Positions 6,458 to 14,730 of a stretch of DNA of 21,532 nucleotides are shown one piece after another. Within the stretch, counting starts at the first letter, position 1. Every line of letters starts with the position of its first letter. The stretch is from CAYWFP01 sp964457365 (GTDB taxonomy: Bacteria; Planctomycetota; SZUA-567): positions 1 through 21,532 of the forward strand of contig CAYWFP010000069.1 in the NCBI GenBank assembly GCA_964457365.1, in the 5' to 3' direction. The translations under genes and the position numbers were made by a program. The notes under the pieces are model-generated. The model was not told the DNA's origin and did not search any database. It saw nothing but the letters and a program-made list of their open reading frames with translations.

Positions 6458-7246
6458 ATGGATGCCGCGCACGACACGCCGTTCGCCTTCGCGGCGATCT
6501 CGGACCTGCATCTGGACGAGAAGGGCCGCGACGGCTGGTCGCGTTTCGAAGGCTTCGCCGCGTGGCTGGCCAAGCACGACGAGGTCGCCTTCGTGCTGGT
6601 GACGGGCGATCTGGTCCTGCGCCGGCACACCGCCGCGGAGTTCGACCGGCGACTGGCGGATCTGGGCAAGCCCGTCCACGTGCTCTACGGCAACAACGAG
6701 GCCAAGCACCTCGAGGAGACGGAGGCCGTCTTCGGTCCGCGCGACCGGGTCGTCGACACTCACGGCTGCCGCTTCGTCCTCTTCTGGAACGCCATCCGCA
6801 AGGGCGAACCCGCCGCCCACCGCGGCGACTGCAACGACGCGCAGTGGGACTGGATCGACGCGCAGTGCCGCGAGGCGCGCGCCAAGGGGATGCGGCGCCT
6901 CTTCCTCGCCGCGCACGTCCCGCCGGAGAAGCCCGGCGGCTACCTGCATCCTTCGCTGACCATGCTGCCGGAGGCGGAGGCGCGCTTTCGCCGGATCCTC
7001 GGCGACCACGACGTCACCGCCGCGTTCTTCGGCCACGTCCACGAGAACGCGGCCTTCTCCCTCGCCGGCACCGAGATCCTGGTCAACCCGTCGCTGAACT
7101 GGAACTTCGCCGTTGTCGCCCCGGAGGCCGCGTCGTACAAGGACCGGCTCGAAAAGGTACGGAACGGCTTCTTCCGCGTGGTCGAGGTCCGGACAAACCG
7201 TATCGCACAGAACGTGTTGCCCGTCACGCCCGAGGACAACCTTTAA
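6458..7246 (+). CDS. Calcineurin-like metallophosphoesterase
   Basis: This is a 262-residue predicted dinuclear metal phosphoesterase; the substrate cannot be told. The family motifs occur in order: SDLHLD near 15-20 (Asp16, His18), TGDLV near 49-53, YGNNE (in place of the common GNHE), AAHVPPE near 150-156, and FFGHVHENA near 190-198. No signal peptide is present, so it is probably cytoplasmic. The start ATG at 6458 has no strong ribosome-binding site; it lies just after the rpoZ terminator. A degraded cbiM fragment starts 8 bases after the stop. Confidence 0.87.
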   Translation: MDAAHDTPFAFAAISDLHLDEKGRDGWSRFEGFAAWLAKHDEVAFVLVTGDLVLRRHTAAEFDRRLADLGKPVHVLYGNNEAKHLEETEAVFGPRDRVVDTHGCRFVLFWNAIRKGEPAAHRGDCNDAQWDWIDAQCREARAKGMRRLFLAAHVPPEKPGGYLHPSLTMLPEAEARFRRILGDHDVTAAFFGHVHENAAFSLAGTEILVNPSLNWNFAVVAPEAASYKDRLEKVRNGFFRVVEVRTNRIAQNVLPVTPEDNL

Positions 7247-7254
7247 AGATCGCG

Positions 7255-7405
7255 ATGCATGTTCCCGACGGCATGCTGCAAGGATCGCTCTGTCCCGTCG
7301 CCGCCGTCCTCGGCGCCGCCGGCGTCGGGCGCGGCGATCACGTTCGCGCTGGGCTGGCTGGGACGGTCGCTGACAACGCGCGGCGAAATACCCTCGCGCG
7401 GATAG
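7255..7405 (+). pseudogene. cbiM: Truncated, frameshifted remnant of cbiM (ECF cobalt/nickel transporter component)
   Basis: The frame starting at ATG 7255 reads MHVPDGMLQGSLCPVAAVLG, which is the conserved N-terminus of CbiM: the Met-His N-terminal metal-binding site, the PDGxL motif and the beginning of the first membrane helix. Near 7325-7335 this frame loses its hydrophobic character, while another frame continues with AAITFALGWLGRSLTTRG, resembling a membrane segment, before a TAG at 7403-7405. The original frame runs on to a TGA at 7411. A working CbiM has about 200 or more residues and several helices, so this is a fragment, with no cbiN, cbiQ or cbiO beside it. A short divergent gene cannot be excluded. 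Confidence 0.55.
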
Positions 7406-7423
7406 CACGGTGAAATAAAGAAG

Positions 7424-8608
7424 TCAGTGCACGGCGGTCGGCGCATCTTCGGGCTTATCCGGCCCCGCGCAGGGCAGCCTGACGATGAAGGCCGTGCCCT
7501 CGCCCTCGACGCTCTCGCAGGCGATGGCGCCCTCGTGCATCTCGACGATGTCCTTGACCAGCGAGAGGCCGAGGCCGACGCTCTTCTCCCCGCCGGTGGG
7601 GCGGACCGAAAGGTGGGAGAAACGGCTGAAGATCTTCGGCAGCTCTGCGGCGGGAATCCCCGGGCCGGTGTCGGCGACGCGCAGCACCGCCTCCACGCCC
7701 TCGCGGCGCAGCTCGAAGGTGATGCGGTCGCCGCCGGAACAGAACTTGATGGCGTTGCCCAGGAGGTTCTCCACCACCGAGAGCAGCCGCTCCTGGTCGC
7801 CGACGATGCTGCCGACGCCGTCTTCGATACGCGGCTTCTCGATCTCGATGCCCTTCTCCGCCGCGCGCGGCTTGAGCGAGACCACCGTGGCCATGATCGC
7901 GTGGGCCAGATCCACCGACTGCAGGTTGAGATAGAATTCGCCCGAGTCGATCAGGTTGACGTCCATGAGCTTGTTCAGCAGGCCCAGGACGTGATCGCAG
8001 TTGCGTAGCACCACGTCGACGGCGTTCTCCTGCTCCGCGTTGATCTCGCCCAGCGCGCCGCTCTTGAGAAGCTCCGCGTAACCCTTGATGTTGGTCAGCG
8101 GGCTACGGATGTCGTGCGAGGCGGCGTTGATGAACTGGTCCTTGATGCGCGAGATGCGGTCGAGCCGGTCGTTGCGCTCGGCCAGATCGTCGACGTGCTG
8201 CTGCAGGTCGAGCTGGAGTTGCCGCTGACTGACGGCGTTCTGCATGCGCCTGAGCAACTCTTCGGCGCCGAAGGGCTTGGTGATGTAGTCGTTGGCGCCG
8301 GCCTTCAGCCCCTTGAGGCGGTCCTCCTCGGAGTCGAGCGCCGTGACGAGGATGATCGGCAGTTCGCGCGTCGGCTCGTGCGCGCGCGCGAAGGCCAGCA
8401 CCTCCAGCCCCGAGGCGTCGGGCATCATGATGTCCAGCAGCACCGCCGCCACCGCCGGCTCGCGCTCGAGATAGGTCTTGGCGTCGGCGGCGCGGGTCAC
8501 GTGGCGCGAGGCATAGCCGTTGGTCTCGAGCAGCGTGACGATGAATCCGGCGACGTCGGCCTGATCCTCGACGATGAGGACGGTCTGCGGCGAATCGTTT
8601 TGCGTCAT
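7424..8608 (-). CDS. Response-regulator/histidine-kinase hybrid (REC-HisKA-HATPase)
   Basis: This 394-residue cytoplasmic signalling protein has an N-terminal receiver domain (about 8-125) and a C-terminal kinase. The receiver has acidic residues in VEDQAD near 13-18, phospho-acceptor Asp59 (LLDIMMPD) and Lys111 (TKPF). A short coiled linker (about 130-155) leads to the HisKA helix with His165 in ASHDIRSPL. The ATP-binding domain shows the N box (NLLGNAIKF), G1 (DTGPGIP) and G2 (GLGLSLVKD). There are no membrane or periplasmic sensor segments, so it probably takes input by phosphotransfer to its receiver and passes it on through its kinase. No partner regulator is adjacent. A GAGGAG site precedes the ATG, and a promoter lies at 8667-8696. 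Confidence 0.93.
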   Translation of the reverse strand: MTQNDSPQTVLIVEDQADVAGFIVTLLETNGYASRHVTRAADAKTYLEREPAVAAVLLDIMMPDASGLEVLAFARAHEPTRELPIILVTALDSEEDRLKGLKAGANDYITKPFGAEELLRRMQNAVSQRQLQLDLQQHVDDLAERNDRLDRISRIKDQFINAASHDIRSPLTNIKGYAELLKSGALGEINAEQENAVDVVLRNCDHVLGLLNKLMDVNLIDSGEFYLNLQSVDLAHAIMATVVSLKPRAAEKGIEIEKPRIEDGVGSIVGDQERLLSVVENLLGNAIKFCSGGDRITFELRREGVEAVLRVADTGPGIPAAELPKIFSRFSHLSVRPTGGEKSVGLGLSLVKDIVEMHEGAIACESVEGEGTAFIVRLPCAGPDKPEDAPTAVH

Positions 8609-8666
8609 CGTGCTCCTCGTGCGGCGCCGGCCCCTCGTCGAAAACCGGTCGGAAACGCATGCTCCA

Positions 8667-8696
8667 TGTATAACGTCGGGGACGCCGTCGTGTCAA
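8667..8696 (-). promoter_or_regulatory. Sigma70-type promoter for the hybrid kinase gene
   Basis: On the minus strand a perfect TTGACA (8696-8691) is followed by TTATAC after 17 bases (8673-8668), or by TATACA after 18. The predicted start leaves a leader of about 50 bases before the kinase ATG. The kinase gene is therefore likely transcribed separately from the glucan enzymes upstream. Confidence 0.6.
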
Positions 8697-8717
8697 CGGG
8701 AGAATCGCGTCGACGGA

Positions 8718-11078
8718 TCAGCCGCGGCAGAAGACGCGGTAGTCCATGTCGACGGCGAGCAGGTTGTCGGCGGTTTCGAGCGTGCAAAGGTAGAGCGGGT
8801 TGATCTCGTCCCGCTCGATCTGGCGCATGAGTTCGTTGGCGCGCTCGATGTGGGAGACGATCTGGAGCTCCGAGTAGCGCACCGCCTGCCCCGTCTCGAT
8901 GAGAAAGCCCCAGTCGGAGGCGACCGCCAGCAGCACCTCGCGGGCGGCCTGGTTGAGCGCCCTCACCCGGACGGGATCGGCCTCTCCGGCGTTGGCCGTG
9001 GCCAGGTCGATCATGCGGTTGCAGAGGCGGAAGACGTGGCGGTAAACCCAGCAGTTGGGCTGGTACTCCCGCTCGAGCACCCAGGTGCAGAAGTAGTCCT
9101 TCTTGCCCCAGGAGCTGGCGCCGGGCGTCATGCGCTGGTGGTGCGGCTGCTCGGCGAGATACTCGCTCGGGGTCACCGGGCGGACCTCGTTCTGGTCGAA
9201 GAGCATCTTGCGGAAGACCGCTTCCAGCCACGCGGGGCCTTCCTCCCACCAGTGGCCGAAGAGCTCGGCGTCGTAGGCCGAGACGACCATCGGCTTGTGC
9301 CCGCCCTGGGTGTCGCGCGCGTGGTTGGCCTGGACGCCGCGGTAGTAGACGAACTGGCCGGCCTGCTCGTGCAGCGTCCCCTCGGCCCAGAGCGGCCGGT
9401 AGTAATCCTTGTTGCCCAGGTCCGAGTCCTTGGCGGTAATGCGGTAGTATTTCAGCCCGGTATTGCGCCGGACGTTGGCGGTCTGGAAATACTCCGGCAA
9501 GTAGTCCCAGTCGGCCTCGTAGCCCAGGTCGCGATACCATTCCTTGTAATTCGGGTGCCCGGGATAGCCGGCCTCGCGCGACCAGACCTGCGCGCGCGTC
9601 TCCTGGTCGATACCGAAGGCGGCGACGCCGCTGTGGGTGATGACCGGCGCGTTGGTGCCGTAGAAGGAGCGCGTGTCGCCCTCGTCGACGCCGTTGGCGT
9701 TGACGAGGAACCACTTGATGCCCTGCTCGGCCAGGAAGCCGTCGATGCCGGGCGCGTAGGCGTTCTCCGGCAGCCAGATGCCGCGCGGCCAGCGGCCGAA
9801 GACGCGCTCGTACTGCCGGCAGGCCAGGCGGATCTCCGCGCGCACGGCCTCGGGGAAATGCTTGAACAGCGGCAGGATCATGTGCGTGGCCGGGCAGGTA
9901 ATGACCTCGAGCTTGCCCATGTCCTGGAAGTCGCGGTACGCCCGCGTCAGGTCGCCCTCGTAGGCCTCGAAGACCTCCTTGGCCGCCCAGAAGCGGTGCA
10001 GGATCTGCTGAACGGTGTCGTGATACGGCTGCTCGAGGGAGTTGTCGCGCTCGCGCGTGGCCAGGGCGATCGACTCGTCGATGTGCCGCGCCGCGCGCGT
10101 CTTCAGGAGCGGATCCTGCATCATGCTCAAGAGCGACGGCGTCAGGCTCACCGTCAGGCGGAAGTCGACCTTGTCGTTGGCGAGGTTCCACATCACCCTG
10201 ATCAACTGGGTATAGACGGTGAGCACCGCCTCCATGAACCACTGCTCCTCCAGCGGCACCTTGTACTCCGGGTGGCGGACGAACGGGAGGTGCTGGTGCA
10301 GCACCAGCGCCCAGTAGCCCTTCTCCTCGGGCGCGGCGTGGGTGCGCCGCTTCCAGTAGTCGTACTGGTTGATGCGCCACTCCTCGGGTGCGGCAGGGAC
10401 CTCGACGTCGTTGGGATCGACCTCGATGTTGGCCCACTCGCTGTACTTCTCGGCCGTCTCCTCGAAACCCTTGGGCACGTAGACGCTGTTGGAGCGCGCA
10501 ACCATCTCGAAGTACTCGGTCCCCGCGGCGCGATAGCCCATCTCGGCGATGTAGTCGTTGTCGGGCTCCACCGAGAGCCAGTAGCTGTTCTTGTCGTCAA
10601 GCCAGTCGTCGACCTCGAAGACGCCGTGCGCGTTGAGCCCGTCGAACTCGATGCCGGTGACCTTGTAGACGCGCAGGATCAGGTGATTGTGGCCGAAGAA
10701 GCCGTCGCCGAAACGCTCGCGCAGATGCTTGCGGGCCTGCTCGCCCACCTCCCACACGGCGAAGATCGAGCGCGGATCGCGCGGCACGAGATAGCAGTAG
10801 GTCTCGTTGTAGTACTCCTCGATATAGGGTTCCTTGAGGAGGATATCGAAGTCCAGTTCGACCGTCTCGCCGGTGTCGGGGTCCTTCATGGTCCGCTCGA
10901 CGAGGCACGGGTCCGAGGCCTCGTAGTCCTCGGCGGCCTCGGCGGAGGGGCGGTCCACCTCGGCATGCCCGCCGTAACCGTCTTCGGCGGCGTGATCGGG
11001 AACCGTCGGTTCGGTGGCGGCATCGGCAGCCGGAGGATCGTCCATGTCGTCGGCACGGGAGGATGTATCGTCGATCAT
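8718..11078 (-). CDS. DUF4912 domain-GH57 fusion, probable 1,4-alpha-glucan branching enzyme
   Basis: This 786-residue protein acts on alpha-glucan or glycogen in the cytoplasm by family inference. Residues 1-80 are acidic and low in complexity. Residues about 85-205 form a DUF4912-like domain (YCYLVPRDPRSIFAVWEV, and later RAAGTEYFEMVARSNSVYVP). From about 255 (YWALVLHQHLPFVRHPE) a GH57/DUF1957 barrel begins. The probable nucleophile is Glu438 in IWLPENAYAPG and the probable acid/base is Asp603 in SAYDAELFGHWWEEG, both as in GH57 branching enzymes. The C-terminal helical region is also typical. GGAG lies just before the start ATG. It begins 16 bases after the GH13 gene and is surely in the same operon. 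Amylase or 4-alpha-glucanotransferase activity is an alternative within GH57. Confidence 0.9.
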   Translation of the reverse strand: MIDDTSSRADDMDDPPAADAATEPTVPDHAAEDGYGGHAEVDRPSAEAAEDYEASDPCLVERTMKDPDTGETVELDFDILLKEPYIEEYYNETYCYLVPRDPRSIFAVWEVGEQARKHLRERFGDGFFGHNHLILRVYKVTGIEFDGLNAHGVFEVDDWLDDKNSYWLSVEPDNDYIAEMGYRAAGTEYFEMVARSNSVYVPKGFEETAEKYSEWANIEVDPNDVEVPAAPEEWRINQYDYWKRRTHAAPEEKGYWALVLHQHLPFVRHPEYKVPLEEQWFMEAVLTVYTQLIRVMWNLANDKVDFRLTVSLTPSLLSMMQDPLLKTRAARHIDESIALATRERDNSLEQPYHDTVQQILHRFWAAKEVFEAYEGDLTRAYRDFQDMGKLEVITCPATHMILPLFKHFPEAVRAEIRLACRQYERVFGRWPRGIWLPENAYAPGIDGFLAEQGIKWFLVNANGVDEGDTRSFYGTNAPVITHSGVAAFGIDQETRAQVWSREAGYPGHPNYKEWYRDLGYEADWDYLPEYFQTANVRRNTGLKYYRITAKDSDLGNKDYYRPLWAEGTLHEQAGQFVYYRGVQANHARDTQGGHKPMVVSAYDAELFGHWWEEGPAWLEAVFRKMLFDQNEVRPVTPSEYLAEQPHHQRMTPGASSWGKKDYFCTWVLEREYQPNCWVYRHVFRLCNRMIDLATANAGEADPVRVRALNQAAREVLLAVASDWGFLIETGQAVRYSELQIVSHIERANELMRQIERDEINPLYLCTLETADNLLAVDMDYRVFCRG

Positions 11079-11094
11079 TGCGACTCCGGGACCG

Positions 11095-12369
11095 CTACAT
11101 GCCGAGGAAGGCGGCGCCGTAGCGGTTCAGCTTGAGCGTATGCGGTTCCTCGCCGTCGGGCCCGGCCGACAGCGGCGGCGCGCCGGCGCGGTCGAGCACG
11201 CGGCGCAGATCGATCGTCTGTTCGTGGTCCACAAGGTTGAATACCATCAGGGCGCTTTCGTCGCCGTCGCCGGATCTCTTCTTGAGCGCCAGCACGTCGT
11301 GGTTCTCCGCGTCGATCCGTTCGAGCCGGCTGTCCTGGTGGAAGACGCGGTAGCGCAGCTTCATCTTGTTAACATCGCGGATGAAATCCGTCAAATCATA
11401 ATTGGCGCCCTCGTAGTCGTACGGATTCGTGTGCACGACATGGAGATTCTTCTTGAAGCCGTACTCGAAGCCGAGGGGAACGAGTACGCCCGTGCTGATG
11501 AGCGCGGTGAAGAGATAGTGCTGCTTGATATGGTCCAGATCGGCGTTCCGCTCCGTCGCCAGCCGCTCGGTGTCGTGGCTCTCGGGGAAGCAGATCGAGC
11601 CGGTTTTGCCGGCCATGCGGTTGGCCTGGTCCAGGAACCAGTCCTCGCGGTAGTCCCACCACTTGCCGGAGTTGAAGACGAAGTCGTGCCCCGCGTCGAC
11701 GAGGCCGAGCGTCTCGTCCAGCGAACACCCGAGGCTCTCGGCGAAGAACCGCACCTGCGGATCCCGGTCGCGCGCGCGGCCGATGAGCATCCGCCACAGG
11801 TCGTTGGGCACCTGGTAGGCCGCGTCGCAGCGGTAGCCCCGGACGCCCGCGTCCAGGAACATCTCCAGCACCTGCCGCCAGTATTCCCAGAGGTTGTCGC
11901 GATCGGGCGAGTTGGCGTTGTCGATCTCCGAGAGGTCGCCCCAGGTGACATAGCCGTCCGGGGCGCTGTCGTCGGGGGCGCCGGGGTTGACGATGTTGCC
12001 GTGCTTGTCGAGCTTGTACCAGTCGCGGTGATCGCGCGTCAGCGGATTGTCGTAGGCGGTGTGGTTGATGACCAGATCGACCATCACCTCCGCGCCCGAC
12101 TCGCGGCACTGGCTGACGAAGCGCTTGAATCGGGCCTTCTGGGCGCTGGGGTCGTTCTCGGGGAAGAAGACCGGGCTGAGGGTGAAGTAGTCCCGGATGG
12201 CGTACAGGCTCCCCGAAGCGCCGACGAGGTGGATGGGATTGAGGAAGACCCAGTTGAAGCCCATGTCGATAGCGCGCTCGACATGCGGCAGCCACTTGTC
12301 CACATCGCCCACCAGCGGCGGAAAGAGGTTGTAGATCAGCGGGATTTCGCCAGAGCGGTCTTTGGCCAT
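11095..12369 (-). CDS. GH13 alpha-amylase-family glycoside hydrolase or transferase
   Basis: The 424-residue enzyme carries the four GH13 regions: VDLVINHT (97-104), GYRCDAAY with nucleophile Asp182, FFAESL with acid/base Glu211, and FPESHDTER with His265 and transition-state Asp266. No signal peptide is present, so it probably acts on intracellular glucan. The ATG at 12367-12369 was chosen over an in-frame start at 12408 because AAGGA lies 7 bases upstream and the barrel begins soon after (IPLIYNLFPP). The gene precedes the GH57 gene by 16 bases, suggesting they modify the same polymer. Which GH13 reaction it performs (hydrolysis, debranching or transfer) cannot be decided here. A weak promoter-like TTGACG-N17-TATTTC lies in the gap upstream. 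Confidence 0.9.
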   Translation of the reverse strand: MAKDRSGEIPLIYNLFPPLVGDVDKWLPHVERAIDMGFNWVFLNPIHLVGASGSLYAIRDYFTLSPVFFPENDPSAQKARFKRFVSQCRESGAEVMVDLVINHTAYDNPLTRDHRDWYKLDKHGNIVNPGAPDDSAPDGYVTWGDLSEIDNANSPDRDNLWEYWRQVLEMFLDAGVRGYRCDAAYQVPNDLWRMLIGRARDRDPQVRFFAESLGCSLDETLGLVDAGHDFVFNSGKWWDYREDWFLDQANRMAGKTGSICFPESHDTERLATERNADLDHIKQHYLFTALISTGVLVPLGFEYGFKKNLHVVHTNPYDYEGANYDLTDFIRDVNKMKLRYRVFHQDSRLERIDAENHDVLALKKRSGDGDESALMVFNLVDHEQTIDLRRVLDRAGAPPLSAGPDGEEPHTLKLNRYGAAFLGM

Positions 12370-12563
12370 GTCGGATTCCTTTGTCCAAGCCGAACACGGT
12401 GCCGTCACGAGTGGCCACAGAAATAGGCGATGGTCCGTTTGCCGTCAAGGAGAAAGGCGACGCGGCGGGGAGCGTTTAAATCATTGCTAACAAAACGGCT
12501 CGCGAAGCCTGCATTTCGATGCGAGAGACGTATCGCCGGCAACCGCTTGCGAAATCCGGCCGC

Positions 12564-13202
12564 TCAGGAAAAGCCCTGTTCGCGCAGAAACGCTTCGCTG
12601 AGGCCGGCGCCCCCGGGCATAGTCAACTGCCGCCGGATATAGCGCGCCAGCACGTCGGCCTCGAGGTTTACTTCATCGCCCGCGCGCTTCTGGGGCAGCG
12701 TCGTCTGCGCGAGGGTGTGCGGGATCAGGGAGACGGTGAAGCTGTCGGTGGCGGCCTCGACCACGGTCAGGCTGATGCCGTCGACAGCGACCGAGCCCTT
12801 CGCCGCCACCAGCGGACGGAGCGCTTCGGGCAAGGCGAAACGCCAGACCTGGCTCTCGGCGCGCGGCGCGATGGCCAGAATCCGCGCGGTCGCGTCGACA
12901 TGCCCCTGCACGAGGTGCCCGTCCAGCGGATCCCCCGCGCGCAGCGCCGGTTCGAGATTGACCCGGTCGCCGATCCGCTTCTCCCGCAGCGTCGTGCGAC
13001 CGATCGTTTCGGCCACCGCGTCGAACGCAGCGACCGTGGCGGCCCGCGTCGTCACGGTGAGGCAGACGCCGTCGATGGCGACCGAGGCGCCGACGGCTGG
13101 CGGTTCGCGAAGGCCGGAGATGTCGATTGCCAGCCGCCGCCCCTGGCCCAGCGGCTCGGCGCTGGCAATGGTACCCACTGCCTGGATCAGGCCGGTGAAC
13201 AT
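12564..13202 (-). CDS. ribE: Riboflavin synthase, alpha subunit
   Basis: This enzyme converts two 6,7-dimethyl-8-ribityllumazine molecules into riboflavin plus a pyrimidine. The 212-residue protein has the family hallmark MFTGLI start and two internally repeated lumazine-binding barrels. The repeat is seen as VAIDGVCLTV (41-50) and VAVDGISLTV (138-147), with GHLVQGHVD at 95-103 opening the second half. The length is typical. A strong GGGAGGA site precedes the ATG. No other riboflavin gene is nearby, and the GH13 gene downstream lies 194 bases away, so this is probably its own unit. No FMN riboswitch is visible in the 168 bases upstream. Confidence 0.97.
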   Translation of the reverse strand: MFTGLIQAVGTIASAEPLGQGRRLAIDISGLREPPAVGASVAIDGVCLTVTTRAATVAAFDAVAETIGRTTLREKRIGDRVNLEPALRAGDPLDGHLVQGHVDATARILAIAPRAESQVWRFALPEALRPLVAAKGSVAVDGISLTVVEAATDSFTVSLIPHTLAQTTLPQKRAGDEVNLEADVLARYIRRQLTMPGGAGLSEAFLREQGFS

Positions 13203-13294
13203 GCCTTGTCCTCCCGGGACGGATCGTAACGTCCCGTTTATCCAGGGTCAAGAGCGCCGCGGCGGCGAAAGGATCCGGCGCAGGGGGAATTTCC

Positions 13295-13323
13295 TTGGCA
13301 ATTTTTCGGCGCGAAGCCATAAT
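13295..13323 (+). promoter_or_regulatory. Sigma70-type promoter for the aspartate kinase gene
   Basis: TTGGCA (13295-13300) and CATAAT (13318-13323) are spaced by exactly 17 bases, each with 5 of 6 consensus matches. The expected leader is about 40 bases long, too short for a lysine riboswitch. Confidence 0.65.
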
Positions 13324-13370
13324 GGGCGCCTCGACAACGCGCCTCATCGACCGGAAAGGAAGCTTCGGCA

Positions 13371-14708
13371 ATGATCGTCATGAAGTTCGGCGGCACGAGC
13401 GTGGGCACCGCAAAGCGCATCCGCGAGGTCTGCGGCATCGTCAAGAGCCGCTTGCAACACAAGCCCTTCATCGTCGTCTCGGCCCACAACAGCCCCCAGT
13501 GCCGGATGACCGACACGCTGATCGACTCGGCCGAAAAAGCACTCGCCGGCCAGCCCGACCCCGCGCGCGTCATGGAACTCCAGCGCGACGTCTGCCAGGC
13601 GCTGGACGCCGACACGCAACTGGTCGAACCGCTCCTGAAGCAGTACGCGGACCTCCTCGTCGGCATCAGCATGATCGGCGAGATCAGTCCGCGGACGATG
13701 GACCTGGTGATGAGCTTCGGCGAGCGCATGTCCTGCCTCGTCGTCGCGGAAGTGCTGCGACAGGAATTCGGCGTCGACTGCGGTTGCGCCACGGCGATGG
13801 AACTGGACCTGCGGACCGACGGCGTCTTCGGCGCAGCCCATCCGGACGAAGACAGCTACCCCGAGATTCGCAAGCGCGTCGCGGCCGTCGGCGGCGACGC
13901 CGTGGTCACCACCGGTTTTCTGGGCCTCGGGCCCGATGGCCACATCACCACCCTCGGTCGCGGCGGCTCGGACTACTCCGCGACCATCTTCGGCGCCGCG
14001 CTCGGAGCCGAAGAGGTGCAGATCTGGACCGACGTCGACGGCGTAATGACCGCCGACCCGCGCGTGGCCGGCGGCGCGCACAGCATTCCCGAACTCTCCT
14101 TCGCGGAGGCTTCGGAATTGGCCTGGTACGGCGCCCGGGTGCTGCACCCGGCGACCATGGTCCCGGCGATCCGGCACGGCATCCCGGTGCGCGTGCTGAA
14201 CACCATGCGGCCCAACCAGCCCGGCAGCCTGATCCGCCCGGAATGCCCGGACGAGAACGCCCGCGTGGCCAAGAGCATCGCGCACAAGAACCACGTCAAC
14301 CTCGTCACCGTCACCTCCTCGCGCATGCTCGGCACGCACGGCTTCATGGCCAAGGTCTTCGAACTGCTGAGCCTGCACAAGGTGGACATCCACATGATCG
14401 CCACATCCGAGGTCTCCATCAGCCTGACCACGCCCCCCGGCGCGCAACTCGACAAGGCCGCCGAAGCGCTGAAGGCTTACGGCGATGTCGTCGTCGAGAC
14501 CGCCAAGGCGATGGTCTGCGTCGTCGGAGAAAAGATGGCCGGCACCCCGGGCGTGGCCGCGCGCGTCTGTACGGCCCTGGCCCGCAACAAGATCAACATT
14601 CACATGATCAGCCAGGGCGCAAGCGAGATCAACATCGCGTTGCTGGTCGACGACGCCGACGCCGACGCCACCGTGAAGGCGTTGCACGAGGAGTTCTTCG
14701 CCGATTGA
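13371..14708 (+). CDS. lysC: Aspartate kinase (monofunctional)
   Basis: This enzyme phosphorylates aspartate, the first step toward lysine, threonine, methionine and diaminopimelate. The 445-residue protein opens with the kinase motif MKFGGTSVG (4-12). Further kinase signatures are SFGERMS, TTLGRGGSDYSAT, and VWTDVDG-like IWTDVDGVMTADPR. From about residue 300 there are two ACT-type regulatory domains (VNLVTVTSSRM and MVCVVGEKMAGTPGVAARV), which bind feedback-inhibiting amino acids. There is no homoserine dehydrogenase fusion. GGAAG lies about 9 bases before the ATG. The metallophosphatase gene begins 22 bases downstream and is probably co-transcribed. Confidence 0.95.
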   Translation: MIVMKFGGTSVGTAKRIREVCGIVKSRLQHKPFIVVSAHNSPQCRMTDTLIDSAEKALAGQPDPARVMELQRDVCQALDADTQLVEPLLKQYADLLVGISMIGEISPRTMDLVMSFGERMSCLVVAEVLRQEFGVDCGCATAMELDLRTDGVFGAAHPDEDSYPEIRKRVAAVGGDAVVTTGFLGLGPDGHITTLGRGGSDYSATIFGAALGAEEVQIWTDVDGVMTADPRVAGGAHSIPELSFAEASELAWYGARVLHPATMVPAIRHGIPVRVLNTMRPNQPGSLIRPECPDENARVAKSIAHKNHVNLVTVTSSRMLGTHGFMAKVFELLSLHKVDIHMIATSEVSISLTTPPGAQLDKAAEALKAYGDVVVETAKAMVCVVGEKMAGTPGVAARVCTALARNKINIHMISQGASEINIALLVDDADADATVKALHEEFFAD

Positions 14709-14730
14709 CCCCCGGCCGCGGGAGCCCGGT

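Noticed and set aside
8574..11135. An 853-residue frame antisense to the GH57 gene
   Set aside because: Antisense shadow with repetitive Val/Leu/Arg/Asp composition; the GH57 reading has catalytic motifs and a ribosome-binding site.
13203..13370. FMN or lysine riboswitch in the ribE-lysC gap
   Set aside because: The gap is 168 bases shared by two divergent genes, the lysC leader is about 40 bases, and no conserved riboswitch core was seen.
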